Source: Aquimarina sp. AU58 (GTDB lineage: Bacteria > Bacteroidota > Bacteroidia > Flavobacteriales > Flavobacteriaceae). From it: a DNA stretch of 64,000 nucleotides. A model generated the notes under the pieces. The model had not been told where the DNA came from, did no database searches, and saw nothing but the letters and a program-made list of their open reading frames with translations. Position numbers and translations under genes: made by a program. The stretch's first letter is position 1; every line of letters starts with the position of its first letter. The stretch is from assembly GCF_900312745.1 (NCBI RefSeq), contig NZ_OMPD01000009.1, positions 620,001 through 684,000 on the forward strand. The letters are read 5' to 3'. This document shows, piece by piece, positions 8,174-16,206 of the stretch.

Positions 8174-9310
8174 ATGGGGATTTTTAAAAAGCTATTTGGA
8201 GGAAGTGAGAAAAACGATCCTAAAAAAAAAGAAATCAAGAAAAGTGAATACAATTTACAATGGATCACTCCAGAGCAAAACCCTTGGGGTCTGAAAATTT
8301 TGGATTTACGACCAATTTCTCAAAATATGCTTTCTACTTCAAAGGATCAGAGAATGGCGACCAATGCTATTTCATACAACCAAGAAGATGGAACAACTTT
8401 TAAAGATTATTTCCCTAAATCAAGCAAGAGTTTTTCTAGTAATTTAAGTATCCCAATTGACGGGAAACTTGAAGAGGGAGTTTTGTTTAACCCATCAACA
8501 ATGGAACACAAATGGGCTATTTATTTTATGAATGATCGTTTGATATTTATTAGAAGTTGGTTAAGGGAAGCTTTTGTAGTTGCAAAAACCATCCAAGAGA
8601 AAAACCAATTAAGAATAACTGAAATAACAGGAGAATTCACAGACGATGAATCTCGAGAAATGACCGAATCTATCCTAATGTTTCTATTATTTAGTCATTC
8701 TTTAAATGAAACTATACCTGCTCCTATTCCAAATGATTTATTTGAAAATACAGATCAAGCTGGAATGTGGGCTTTTTCAACTTATGGAAATATGGCTCAT
8801 TTAGGATATTTTGAAAATAATTTCAAGTATGAGACTGATTTGAAACTAAGATCCCATTCATTATTGCATATTGCAATTGCTAGGGGTGAGATGGATAAAA
8901 TCAATGATGAGTTAAATAAAGGTACTAATATAAATTGTTTGGCAGGAGATGGACTTTCAACTTTGCAATGGGCAATGACAGCCGACCCAAACATTTTGAA
9001 TTTATTGCTCGAAAATGGAGCTGATCCAAACTCTAGATCAACGGAAGGAGCAACACCAATAATGAATGCTGTACAATCTGACAAAATTGAACATTTAAAC
9101 TTATTAATTAAAAATAATGCTGATGTCAATGCTAAAGATGACAGAGGTTTTACCGCATTACATAGAGCTTCAGAAATGGGACGTGATGAAATGGTTCGGA
9201 TGTTATTAGCAAATGGCGCTGATAAAAATGTAGAAGCGGAAAATCATACACCGTTATCATTAGCTGTAGCGATGAAAAATGAAGAGATTATAAAACTACT
9301 GGGAAATTAA
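8174..9310 (+). CDS. Ankyrin-repeat protein with an uncharacterised N-terminal domain
   Basis: The 378-residue protein begins MGIFKKLFGGSEKND, a short basic/amphipathic leader seen in several soluble or membrane-peripheral families. Residues about 25-215 form a conserved-looking but unrecognised domain (WITPEQNPWGLKILDLRP, EHKWAIYFMNDRLIFIRSW, AGMWAFSTYG). From about 225 to the end there are four ankyrin repeats (SLLHIAIARGEMDKINDELN, NILNLLLENGADPNSRS, TALHRASEMGRDEMVRMLL, TPLSLAVAMKNEEIIKLL). No signal peptide, so a cytoplasmic protein-interaction role is likely. Start 8174 is preferred over 8150 because MGIFKKLFGG is a common N-terminus. Confidence 0.82.
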   Translation: MGIFKKLFGGSEKNDPKKKEIKKSEYNLQWITPEQNPWGLKILDLRPISQNMLSTSKDQRMATNAISYNQEDGTTFKDYFPKSSKSFSSNLSIPIDGKLEEGVLFNPSTMEHKWAIYFMNDRLIFIRSWLREAFVVAKTIQEKNQLRITEITGEFTDDESREMTESILMFLLFSHSLNETIPAPIPNDLFENTDQAGMWAFSTYGNMAHLGYFENNFKYETDLKLRSHSLLHIAIARGEMDKINDELNKGTNINCLAGDGLSTLQWAMTADPNILNLLLENGADPNSRSTEGATPIMNAVQSDKIEHLNLLIKNNADVNAKDDRGFTALHRASEMGRDEMVRMLLANGADKNVEAENHTPLSLAVAMKNEEIIKLLGN

Positions 9311-9424
9311 AGAATCTATAACAATTTGTATAATGCATATGCACCTTTCGGGATACAAACACACCATACAAGAGACGTTGTAAAACACTAAATGAATCCT
9401 CGAATCTTAAAATAAAACTTACCA

Positions 9425-10561
9425 TTGATATTAATAGCCCTTCTTAATATTGCGATATTCCAAGGAGTTGTCTTGGGAATAATTATTTTAAAATCTCCTA
9501 TATTCAAAAGCAAGGCGAATAAATATTTAGCCTATGCCTTTTTTTCAATTTCAATTTCTCTACTAAATTTCGTTCTTGATGATATTGGAGTATATACTAA
9601 TATTCCGTTGCTAAGCTTTATCGACACCATAGATTCGGGGTTTCTTTTCCCTGTTTTTATTTTTTTATATGTTGCGCATCAAATTGATCGTCCGATTAAA
9701 AAATCCAGAAAAATAATATGGTTATTTATACCCTACTTGTATTCTACAATTTTAGATGTTTTTGAGGATCTTACTATAATTACTGATCTTGATACTCCTT
9801 ATAATTTCGTTCTACTTTTCCTAAATCTCATACAAATTCTAATAATACTTTTTTTCATACCGGGCATTTTAATCTATGCCTTTGTCCTTATCTGTTATTC
9901 GAAGAATACTCAGGAAAGAAGATGGCTTACTCATTTATGGTTGTTAACTGTACTATTATTTGGATCTTGGATTTTGACTATACTTTCTGGTATTTTTTTA
10001 GAGTATGATATTACACCTATCATGAAAATTCTTACTGTGGTTGTTGCATTCTTAATACATTGGGTGAGCTATTTTGGAATTTTTAAATTTAGACTGGCAA
10101 AAGATCAGGAAGAAATTAGAGCCTTAATACACAAACGAAAAAACGATAGTACTGCAGATGTTGTTGCCAATGTTAAACTATCTGAAGTACATAATGCAAA
10201 AAAAACAGAATCTTTTACTAAAGAACACTCCTATTTCAAAAAGCTAGAAGACCTTTGTACAAATCATCACATTTATAGAGACAGTACATTAGACAGGGAT
10301 AAAGTAGCAGAAATGCTAGGCATTAGTACTGGCTATGTTTCTCAGCTTGTAAATACAGCTACAGGAGATAATTTTACTACTTACATTAATCACTATCGTG
10401 TTGAGGCGGTCAAAGACTTAATTCTCAATTCAGAATTCGATAACTATAGTCTTTTGGCAATAGGACTAGAATGTGGTTTTTCTTCAAAGTCAACTTTTCA
10501 TAATGCTTTCAAAAAAATAGCAGGCACTACACCAAATGCTTATCGAAAGAAGTATAAATAA
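9425..10561 (+). CDS. Membrane-anchored AraC-family transcriptional regulator (TTG start)
   Basis: The 378-residue protein has an N-terminal membrane part of about seven hydrophobic helices (residues 5-225: FQGVVLGIIILKSP, FLFPVFIFLYVAHQ, ILIILFFIPGILIYAF, ILTVVVAFLIHWVSYFGIF) and a C-terminal AraC-type HTH at about 270-378 (LDRDKVAEMLGISTGYVSQL, LLAIGLECGFSSKSTFHNAF, GTTPNAYRKKYK). The frame has a stop at 9413 and no ATG before the first helix; TTG at 9425 is the only usable start. The adjacent secreted protein and lipoprotein hydrolase genes are possible targets (inference). A second copy with the same architecture is at 32439. Confidence 0.87.
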   Translation: MILIALLNIAIFQGVVLGIIILKSPIFKSKANKYLAYAFFSISISLLNFVLDDIGVYTNIPLLSFIDTIDSGFLFPVFIFLYVAHQIDRPIKKSRKIIWLFIPYLYSTILDVFEDLTIITDLDTPYNFVLLFLNLIQILIILFFIPGILIYAFVLICYSKNTQERRWLTHLWLLTVLLFGSWILTILSGIFLEYDITPIMKILTVVVAFLIHWVSYFGIFKFRLAKDQEEIRALIHKRKNDSTADVVANVKLSEVHNAKKTESFTKEHSYFKKLEDLCTNHHIYRDSTLDRDKVAEMLGISTGYVSQLVNTATGDNFTTYINHYRVEAVKDLILNSEFDNYSLLAIGLECGFSSKSTFHNAFKKIAGTTPNAYRKKYK

Positions 10562-10648
10562 GTACGAATTTGTTCAAATTTAAGGTTTCGATACCTTAAA
10601 TATGCTTAGTACATATACGTTTGCCATCAAAATAAATTAAATACTAAA

Positions 10649-10774
10649 ATGAATTTAAAACAATATCTAATTATTGCAATTAGTCTTTTATGTGTGGCAG
10701 CTATACAAGCTCAGGTTACAGAAAAGTATATGGCAAAAAAACTAGTATTAACTACTTTATTTAGTTTTAAGTAA
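10649..10774 (+). CDS. 41-residue secreted peptide or truncated gene remnant
   Basis: ATG at 10649 opens a 41-codon frame whose first 22 residues are a clear signal peptide (MNLKQYLIIAISLLCVAAIQ followed by AQ), then VTEKYMAKKLVLTTLF. It ends one base before the next gene's ATG (10776). The sequence looks like the start of a larger secreted protein cut short, but it could encode a real small secreted peptide. No homology is claimed. Confidence 0.4.
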   Translation: MNLKQYLIIAISLLCVAAIQAQVTEKYMAKKLVLTTLFSFK

Positions 10775-10775
10775 C

Positions 10776-11387
10776 ATGAAAATACATACTATTATTTTTC
10801 TACTTGTAGCTACTATGCATCTTCAAGCCCAAAATCAAATCAGTGGTTCTTCTTTTTTAGATAGAACAGAATTTAAAATTGGGTATTATGGAAATATTGC
10901 TTGGGATAACGGACTTACTATTGGTACCGAATATGTATGGAAAGAATACATCAATATCAAAGAAAGAAAGAGAGGGCAAAAGATCATTACACACCAATTT
11001 TTGTTTAATGGAAATCTTGGTTATTCTACAAATTTCTCAACACAAACAGATAATGGGCTATCTACTTATTATGGCCTTATCTGGCGAAGAACAAATCCCA
11101 AAGGCAAACAATATAATGTAGAGTTAAATCCACTTGGGTACTATCGATCATTTTTACCCGAAACGTATGAGGTAAAAGGAGATCGTGTTTCTAAAGTTTC
11201 CTTGCCTGGCAGGGGATATTATGCTCCTTCTATTGCTGTTGGGATAGGGAAACTTCGTAAAGGGAAAAAACGTTCGGGTTGGTATTTAAACCTTCAATTA
11301 ACCCTTAGAACCAATTATAATGCCGGTACATTACCCGTTTTATCATTGCACTACGGTCATCGGTTTAATTTTAAAAGAAAAAGATAA
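10776..11387 (+). CDS. Secreted protein, probable outer-membrane beta-barrel, unknown function
   Basis: The 203-residue protein has a signal peptide (MKIHTIIFLLVATMHLQAQ) and alternating aromatic/hydrophobic segments (FKIGYYGNIAWDNGLTIGTEY, LSTYYGLIWRR, YNVELNPLGYYRSF, WYLNLQLTLRTNY, LPVLSLHYGHRFNFK). This looks like a small outer-membrane barrel. I do not recognise a family. Its stop overlaps the start of the lipoprotein hydrolase by one base (TAATG), so they are co-translated and probably work at the same envelope site. Confidence 0.75.
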   Translation: MKIHTIIFLLVATMHLQAQNQISGSSFLDRTEFKIGYYGNIAWDNGLTIGTEYVWKEYINIKERKRGQKIITHQFLFNGNLGYSTNFSTQTDNGLSTYYGLIWRRTNPKGKQYNVELNPLGYYRSFLPETYEVKGDRVSKVSLPGRGYYAPSIAVGIGKLRKGKKRSGWYLNLQLTLRTNYNAGTLPVLSLHYGHRFNFKRKR

Positions 11388-12433
11388 TGAAAAAAATAAT
11401 TCTTAGTAACGTAAAAATAGTAGTGCTAATATTAATCGTTTTAAGCATTTTCTCTTGTTCAAAAGACGATGATAATATTAATGACTTAAGCGAAACCATT
11501 TTTGTAAGGCATAAAAATGCAGATATGGCAGCGTATATTCATGGCAATGCTTCTGAAAAAGTATTTCTAATCATATTGCATGGGGGCCCCGGTGGATCTG
11601 GATGGCAGTATAGAAAGAATACCATTAAAAGTAAAATTGAAAAAAACAATGCCGTTGTTTATTTTGATCAACGTGGCTCTGGCAACTCGCAGGGGAGTTA
11701 TTCTGAAGCAGATGTAAGTGTGGATATTATGGCAGAAGATGTGTTGGCTCTTGTAAAGGTGTTAAAAGCTAAATATGGTGATGATTCCCGATTATTTTTA
11801 ATGGGGCATAGTTGGGGAGGCACTTTAGGACCTGCTACCTTATTAAAAAATCAGGAAGATTTTTTGGGGTGGATTGATGTAGATGGTGCTCATGACCCTA
11901 AAGGATCTTACAACGAATATAAAATAGCTTTAAAGAAGATGGCTGATGAGCAAATCGCTTTAGAAAATAATATTGATTATTGGAAAGCTGTACTTGATTT
12001 AGTAAAAAATGTAGGCCCGGATTATAATGAGGATGATTTTTATAAAATGAATAGAGAAGCTTATAGAGCAGAAGAAAAACTTGCTGATGACAAGATAATT
12101 AACAAACCAACATCTGATGATGATGGTTCACAATATAATTTCTTTACAAATAATTGGAATGCTAACAGAATACAGTCTATTTTAGTTAAAAAAGGGCTTT
12201 TTGAGAAGGTATCGTTTACCAATAGACTGCATGAAATTACCATACCATCACTAGTGCTTTGGGGTAAATATGACATTGGTGTTCCTACGGTATATGCCCA
12301 GGAAGCTTATGACAATTTAGGGTCTAATCAAAAAGAACTCTTCATTTTTGAAAAATCGGCACATAGCCCTATGGATACAGAACCAGATCTTTTTGCCGAA
12401 AAAATAATTGATTTTATCAATTTGCATAAATAG
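11387..12433 (+). CDS. Lipoprotein alpha/beta hydrolase, prolyl-aminopeptidase-like
   Basis: The 348-residue protein starts with a lipoprotein signal (IVVLILIVLSIFSC, acylated Cys then SKDDDN), so it sits in an envelope membrane. The alpha/beta-hydrolase fold has the oxyanion loop LHGGPGGSGW, FDQRGSGNS, the nucleophile elbow GHSWGG (Ser), an acid region LVLWGKYDIGVP (Asp) and the His in SAHSPMD. HGGPGG and DQRGSG are characteristic of peptidase family S33 proline iminopeptidases, so an exo-peptidase or ester hydrolase role is likely. It is coupled to the upstream secreted protein. Substrate unknown. Confidence 0.87.
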   Translation: MKKIILSNVKIVVLILIVLSIFSCSKDDDNINDLSETIFVRHKNADMAAYIHGNASEKVFLIILHGGPGGSGWQYRKNTIKSKIEKNNAVVYFDQRGSGNSQGSYSEADVSVDIMAEDVLALVKVLKAKYGDDSRLFLMGHSWGGTLGPATLLKNQEDFLGWIDVDGAHDPKGSYNEYKIALKKMADEQIALENNIDYWKAVLDLVKNVGPDYNEDDFYKMNREAYRAEEKLADDKIINKPTSDDDGSQYNFFTNNWNANRIQSILVKKGLFEKVSFTNRLHEITIPSLVLWGKYDIGVPTVYAQEAYDNLGSNQKELFIFEKSAHSPMDTEPDLFAEKIIDFINLHK

Positions 12434-12589
12434 TGAGATAGCAAGTATATGATCTAGTAGTACAGATCTCAAGGTTAACTCCTAACAATGAAGAATCATC
12501 TTTTGTTCTTTCCTTTAACTAGTAGTAGAAATTTTAGAGTACATTTGAGTTAAAACTTTTTATCATTGAAATCATCTCAGGAAAAACAA

Positions 12590-13048
12590 ATGAAAATATC
12601 GATAAGAAAAGTAACATTAAGTGAGCTAGAGGCTATATACAAAATCGAAGAAAAAGTGTTTTCCCCGATGAATTATCCTCTATTTGTGATTAGGCAGTAT
12701 TATGATTTATTTTCAGATTATTTTTTGATTGCCGAAAATGAAGAAAAAGAAATGGCAGGATATATTCTTGGAGGAATTAATCCTAAAGAGAAAGATGGCT
12801 GGATACTAGCCCTGGCAACTGAAAAGAGATTTAGAAAACAGGGAATAGGCTTAAAATTAATTTCGACCGTTATAAAAAAAATTAATGAGTTGGATATTAG
12901 CAGTATTCTTTTGACTACCGAACCCAATACTCCTGCAGTTGATTTTTACAAAAAAATAGGATTCGAAATTATTAAGAATGAATCAAACTATTTTGGAGAT
13001 CATTCAGAACGAGTTCTTATGCAATTAAATCAAAAGCTAGATTTGTAG
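12590..13048 (+). CDS. GNAT-family N-acetyltransferase
   Basis: The 152-residue protein has the GNAT fold: MKISIRKVTLSELEAIYKIE at the start, the acetyl-CoA site LALATEKRFRKQGIGLKLIS (Q/R-x-x-G-x-G/A) near residue 75, and the C-terminal TEPNTPAVDFYKKIGFEI. It looks similar to RimI-type N-acetyltransferases, but the substrate is open. Start 12590 (ATG) is preferred to the TTG eight codons upstream. Its stop lies in a stretch that continues, in another frame, as the tail of a second GNAT gene. Confidence 0.85.
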   Translation: MKISIRKVTLSELEAIYKIEEKVFSPMNYPLFVIRQYYDLFSDYFLIAENEEKEMAGYILGGINPKEKDGWILALATEKRFRKQGIGLKLISTVIKKINELDISSILLTTEPNTPAVDFYKKIGFEIIKNESNYFGDHSERVLMQLNQKLDL

Positions 13049-13225
13049 GGTTTGCAAAAGAAAATAAAGCCGAAAAAACTGAATTGATAGTCAACCGGGA
13101 GAACCAAAAGACAATTGATATCTACCTAAAAAAAAGGATTTGTAATCAAAGAATCGGTTATAAATTCATTTCAGAACCGACATTCTGTAGAGGATTATAA
13201 AATGGAAAAAACAGTAGAAATCTGA
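13045..13225 (+). pseudogene. Frameshifted C-terminal remnant of a second GNAT acetyltransferase
   Basis: After base 13045 the sequence reads VGFAKENKAEKTELIVNREN then QKTIDIYLKK, and after a one-base frame change in the A8 run (13128-13135) continues GFVIKESVINSFQNRHSVED then YKMEKTVEI and a stop at 13225. Together this is the typical end of a GNAT protein (VNxxNxxxIxxYxKxGF...DYKMEK). The front of that gene is absent and the intact GNAT gene's stop codon lies on the junction. It is a decayed paralogue, probably left by deletion between two similar genes. Confidence 0.75.
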
Positions 13226-13339
13226 TTCAGAAAAATAAATGAAATGTATCAATTAAGAAAAAGTATGTTAACTTTATACAACTATATACTCATAAGATAA
13301 GACGAAGTAGAAATTAAACAATAACATAAAACTATAAAA

Positions 13340-14032
13340 ATGGAATCACCAAGTAGCATTACCATCAATGGATATAATCATGTTTCTTACCATTCTGATG
13401 TTTTTTCTGAAGAAGAGCTAGTTTTAAAAAGTAAATCATTTTACGAGTGGTTAGATAAAAGGAGATCGGTAAGAGATTTCTCTGATAAACATGTTCCCAA
13501 AGCGGTTATTGAAAATCTTATCAAAAGTGCTTCTACGGCTCCATCTGGAGCTCATAAACAACCTTGGACATTTTGCGCTATTTCTAATCCGGCCTTAAAA
13601 ACCCAAATTCGTAAAGAAGCAGAAATCGAAGAAAAAACAAACTATGAGAACAGGATGAGTGAACGTTGGAAAAAGGACCTAGAACCACTAGCTACCGATA
13701 TGAATAAACCTTTTTTAGAAGTTGCTCCCTGGTTGATTATTGCATTCAAAAAAGCTTATGAATTCGAAGAAAATGGTGATAAACATAATAATTATTATGT
13801 GAATGAATCTATAGGGATTGCATGCGGGATGTTAATCTCTGCAATTCATAACGCTGGGTTGGTGACATTAACTCATACACCTAGTCCCATGAATTTTTTG
13901 ACAAATATTCTTAAAAGACCGGCTAATGAAAGAGCCTTTTTGTTACTCCCTGTTGGCTATCCCAAATTCCCTACCTATGTTCCGGATTTAAAAAGAAAAG
14001 GGTTGGATGAAATGACCGTTTTTTATGAATAA
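13340..14032 (+). CDS. Nitroreductase-fold flavoprotein of the iodotyrosine deiodinase (IYD) type
   Basis: The 230-residue FMN enzyme has RRSVRDFSDKHVP and SASTAPSGAHKQPWTF (FMN-binding), NESIGIACGMLISAIHNAG, LTHTPSPMNFL and FLLLPVGYPKFPTYVPDLKR. The TPSPMNFL and LPVGYP...VPDLKRK motifs mark the IYD branch. The zwitterion-binding lid triad of IYD (Glu, Tyr four residues later, Lys 21 after that) is present as E98, Y102 and K123. Known family role: reductive dehalogenation of halotyrosines using reduced FMN. In a marine bacterium, halogenated tyrosines or phenols are plausible substrates (inference). It stands alone. Confidence 0.85.
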   Translation: MESPSSITINGYNHVSYHSDVFSEEELVLKSKSFYEWLDKRRSVRDFSDKHVPKAVIENLIKSASTAPSGAHKQPWTFCAISNPALKTQIRKEAEIEEKTNYENRMSERWKKDLEPLATDMNKPFLEVAPWLIIAFKKAYEFEENGDKHNNYYVNESIGIACGMLISAIHNAGLVTLTHTPSPMNFLTNILKRPANERAFLLLPVGYPKFPTYVPDLKRKGLDEMTVFYE

Positions 14033-14106
14033 AATTGAAAAAATCTAAAGTAGAAGTATTCTTTATTGAGCAAAAACCTGATCATTTCGTAATCTGGACT
14101 ATAAGT

Positions 14107-14400
14107 CTATGTACTGGTTTTTTCGAAAACACAATAATTTCTGGATTGATCTTTACAATAATATCCTGCATTATTCTTCTTTTTAATTTTTTCGCCCACA
14201 GGCGGAAACCCTAAAAAAGTTAACATATTTTCAATATTCGATAAATCATTGACCGAAGTATGATTAAAAGAAATATGAGAGTAATCACTATGGATGTACA
14301 CATCCGAAATGTTTTGAATCTGCAATATTTTCCTTTTTAGAGCTGTAGCACAATTATTGCATTTTAGATTTTGAATAGGAATTGTATTTCTAAATACCAT
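14107..14400 (-). CDS. Heavy-metal-associated (HMA) domain protein with CxxC motif
   Basis: The 97-residue protein has an HMA/ferredoxin-like fold: IQNLKCNNCATALKRKILQI (metal-binding CNNC), NISDVYIHSDYSHISF and IENMLTFLGFPPVGEK, which is the beta-alpha-beta-beta-alpha-beta order of copper chaperones. Two more cysteines occur near the C-terminus (YYCKDQSRNYCVF). Start 14400 is preferred; the upstream open frame lies inside the preceding gene. It is the last gene of the operon that begins with a cytochrome lipoprotein at 16578, 10 bases behind the DUF5777 barrel. Role: probably cytoplasmic copper or zinc handling. Confidence 0.78.
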   Translation of the reverse strand: MVFRNTIPIQNLKCNNCATALKRKILQIQNISDVYIHSDYSHISFNHTSVNDLSNIENMLTFLGFPPVGEKIKKKNNAGYYCKDQSRNYCVFEKTST

Positions 14401-14410
14401 AACTATTATA

Positions 14411-15256
14411 TTAAAATACTCGTGATAAATTAAATCCAAAGAAAAAATCTCCGTCACTCCAATCACCCGATCCCTGGCTCAAGAATCCACTTGTATTCAT
14501 AGGTTGGGCGTTGGTAAAGTGTAACTGAAATACATGTCCGCCAGTTTCTAAATCAAACCCTATAGAAAGAGGGTTTTTAAATGGAGAGTTACTAGCTCTG
14601 TTAAGGTGAAGTCCATAATCGATATTAACAGACCACCTTTTGGTAAGTTTATGTCGCCCGCCAATTCCTATAGCGTATTGCGTATTATCCTGATTACTAA
14701 TTCTTACAAGGTTCTCATGTAAAAGTGTTGGTATTAGCTGTAGTGAGAAGTTTTTGTTAAATTTTCTGGCGATTAACAACTGCGATACATAAGATAACCT
14801 ATGCTTAAATTCGAGGCCAGGTAAATCTTCTTTGTCCAGATCGGTATTTGCAGTTATACTATGGTAACCCACTACTGTAAAAGGAAAACTATTCTTTTTT
14901 TGTCTTAATAACCGGTATTTCAGAGAAGCTTCATATGTTTTCTGAAATGAACTACGGGATATACCAATTTGTAGTTTATCACTAATGCCATACATAAAAT
15001 TTAACCTGGTAACGGCCTGATCTAATCCAAAAAAATCTTCAATTCCCGATTTAACAGAACCAAATCTATGAGAAACGACTAAATAAAATAATCCTTTGTC
15101 GGCTAGTTTGGTAGATTCGAAATTCACAATTTTTAATCCTTTAAAAACAGCACTCGCATATTGATTGTCATCTTTTTCAGTAGTAATTTCCTGAAGTAAA
15201 TCATCTTGCGAGAATGACAATAGAGGAATTAAAAACAATAGAAATATTTTTTTCAT
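14411..15256 (-). CDS. DUF5777 family outer-membrane beta-barrel protein
   Basis: The 281-residue protein has a signal peptide (MKKIFLLFLIPLLSFSQ) and barrel-like strands (LADKGLFYLVVSHRFGSV, LNFMYGISDKLQIGISRSSF, FPFTVVGYHSITAN, SLQLIPTLLHENL, YAIGIGGRHKLTKRWSVNID, GHVFQLHFTNAQPMNTSGF). FYLVVSHRFG..., ISDKLQIG and FTNAQPM are the hallmarks of DUF5777 in Bacteroidota. It is co-directional with, and 10 bases after, the OB-fold gene. A substrate or partner is not known; membership of a cytochrome/YceI operon suggests an envelope complex. Confidence 0.87.
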   Translation of the reverse strand: MKKIFLLFLIPLLSFSQDDLLQEITTEKDDNQYASAVFKGLKIVNFESTKLADKGLFYLVVSHRFGSVKSGIEDFFGLDQAVTRLNFMYGISDKLQIGISRSSFQKTYEASLKYRLLRQKKNSFPFTVVGYHSITANTDLDKEDLPGLEFKHRLSYVSQLLIARKFNKNFSLQLIPTLLHENLVRISNQDNTQYAIGIGGRHKLTKRWSVNIDYGLHLNRASNSPFKNPLSIGFDLETGGHVFQLHFTNAQPMNTSGFLSQGSGDWSDGDFFFGFNLSRVF

Positions 15257-15266
15257 AATAATACAT

Positions 15267-15659
15267 TTATTGGGTACTTGTAACTGTAGCCTGATCTATT
15301 TTTAGGTGTTCTAAGAGGTCGTCAAATCCTACATACCTTCCTTTGATCGTTATTTTTTTGTTGATTTTTAACGCTGTTAGATCACTTTCTAAAGTCACGG
15401 CTATTTTTTGATCCAAAACAATACGATTAGACTCTATTGCAGTAATCAGACCTTTTAATTCTACTGCATTGTCAAGATGAATGGCATTAAAAACTGCTTT
15501 GTCTTTAATAAATGCCGAATAGAATGCAATAGCCGTAGTGTTGGTATCAACTTTTTCGGTATGTATGGTTCTATGTTCCTTATATATATAGCTCAACAAA
15601 ACAATACCCGTAGCTGCTATAAACGCCAGAGTGAGAAAGATAAAGTTCTTGGTTTTCAT
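15267..15659 (-). CDS. Periplasmic OB-fold (tRNA_anti-like) protein
   Basis: The 130-residue protein has one N-terminal membrane anchor or signal (FIFLTLAFIAATGIVLLSYI), then an OB-type beta domain: VELKGLITAIESNRIVLDQ and ITIKGRYVGFDDLLEHLKID. Such 'OB-fold putative lipoprotein' proteins recur beside DUF5777 genes. It overlaps the upstream YceI gene by four bases (ATGA) and precedes the barrel by 10 bases. The role is unknown; the fold suggests ligand or metal-site support at the periplasmic face. Confidence 0.72.
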   Translation of the reverse strand: MKTKNFIFLTLAFIAATGIVLLSYIYKEHRTIHTEKVDTNTTAIAFYSAFIKDKAVFNAIHLDNAVELKGLITAIESNRIVLDQKIAVTLESDLTALKINKKITIKGRYVGFDDLLEHLKIDQATVTSTQ

Positions 15660-16201
15660 TGTTGTTTTAATTTAAAATCAACGAACACCTTTACGTGTTC
15701 GGCTATTTTATTCCTTACGATTTTTGGAATAGAGATATCAAAACCCTGTGGCGTAACAACAAATTCCCCGCGTAAAGAGATGTATTTATCTTTTTTTGAT
15801 AGATATAGTATCGATTCGATACTTTTTTCTCTACCATGTAGTTTAAGCTGTCCGTTGACGTTAAACTCTTTTTCTTGATCGGATAATTCAAAAAAATTAA
15901 ATGCTATAATTTTTCCTCTAAAAATAGCTTTAGAGTAGATGTCTGATTCGATATAATTTTCATTAAAATGCTCTTCCATTAATGCATTTCTAAACCTAAA
16001 TTCTTTCATCAAAGCCAATGAGGCTATTTCGCCAGTGTTTATATTTAGAATTGCAGTAACAGATGTGTTTTTTGCTTTAACAGGTTCAAATGTTTTTTCA
16101 GAAGCTTCAAAAGCAATAGTTCCCTTTTTTTCTATATATTTTTCTTGAGAACGAGAAATACCAGAGATCAAAAAGCAAAATATGATTATGAATATTTTCA
16201 T
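15656..16201 (-). CDS. YceI-family periplasmic lipid-binding protein
   Basis: The 181-residue protein has a signal peptide (MKIFIIIFCFLISGISRSQ) and a lipocalin-like YceI barrel: GTIAFEASEKTFEPVKAKN, MKEFRFRNALMEEHFNENYI, KAIFRGKI, FNVNGQLKLHGREKSI and FDISIPKIVRNKIAEHVKVF. YceI proteins bind isoprenoid quinones or related lipids in the periplasm. It follows the cytochrome lipoprotein gene by five bases. A quinone-binding protein next to a heme protein makes an electron-transfer role attractive (inference). Confidence 0.88.
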   Translation of the reverse strand: MKIFIIIFCFLISGISRSQEKYIEKKGTIAFEASEKTFEPVKAKNTSVTAILNINTGEIASLALMKEFRFRNALMEEHFNENYIESDIYSKAIFRGKIIAFNFFELSDQEKEFNVNGQLKLHGREKSIESILYLSKKDKYISLRGEFVVTPQGFDISIPKIVRNKIAEHVKVFVDFKLKQQ

Positions 16202-16206
16202 TTTGA

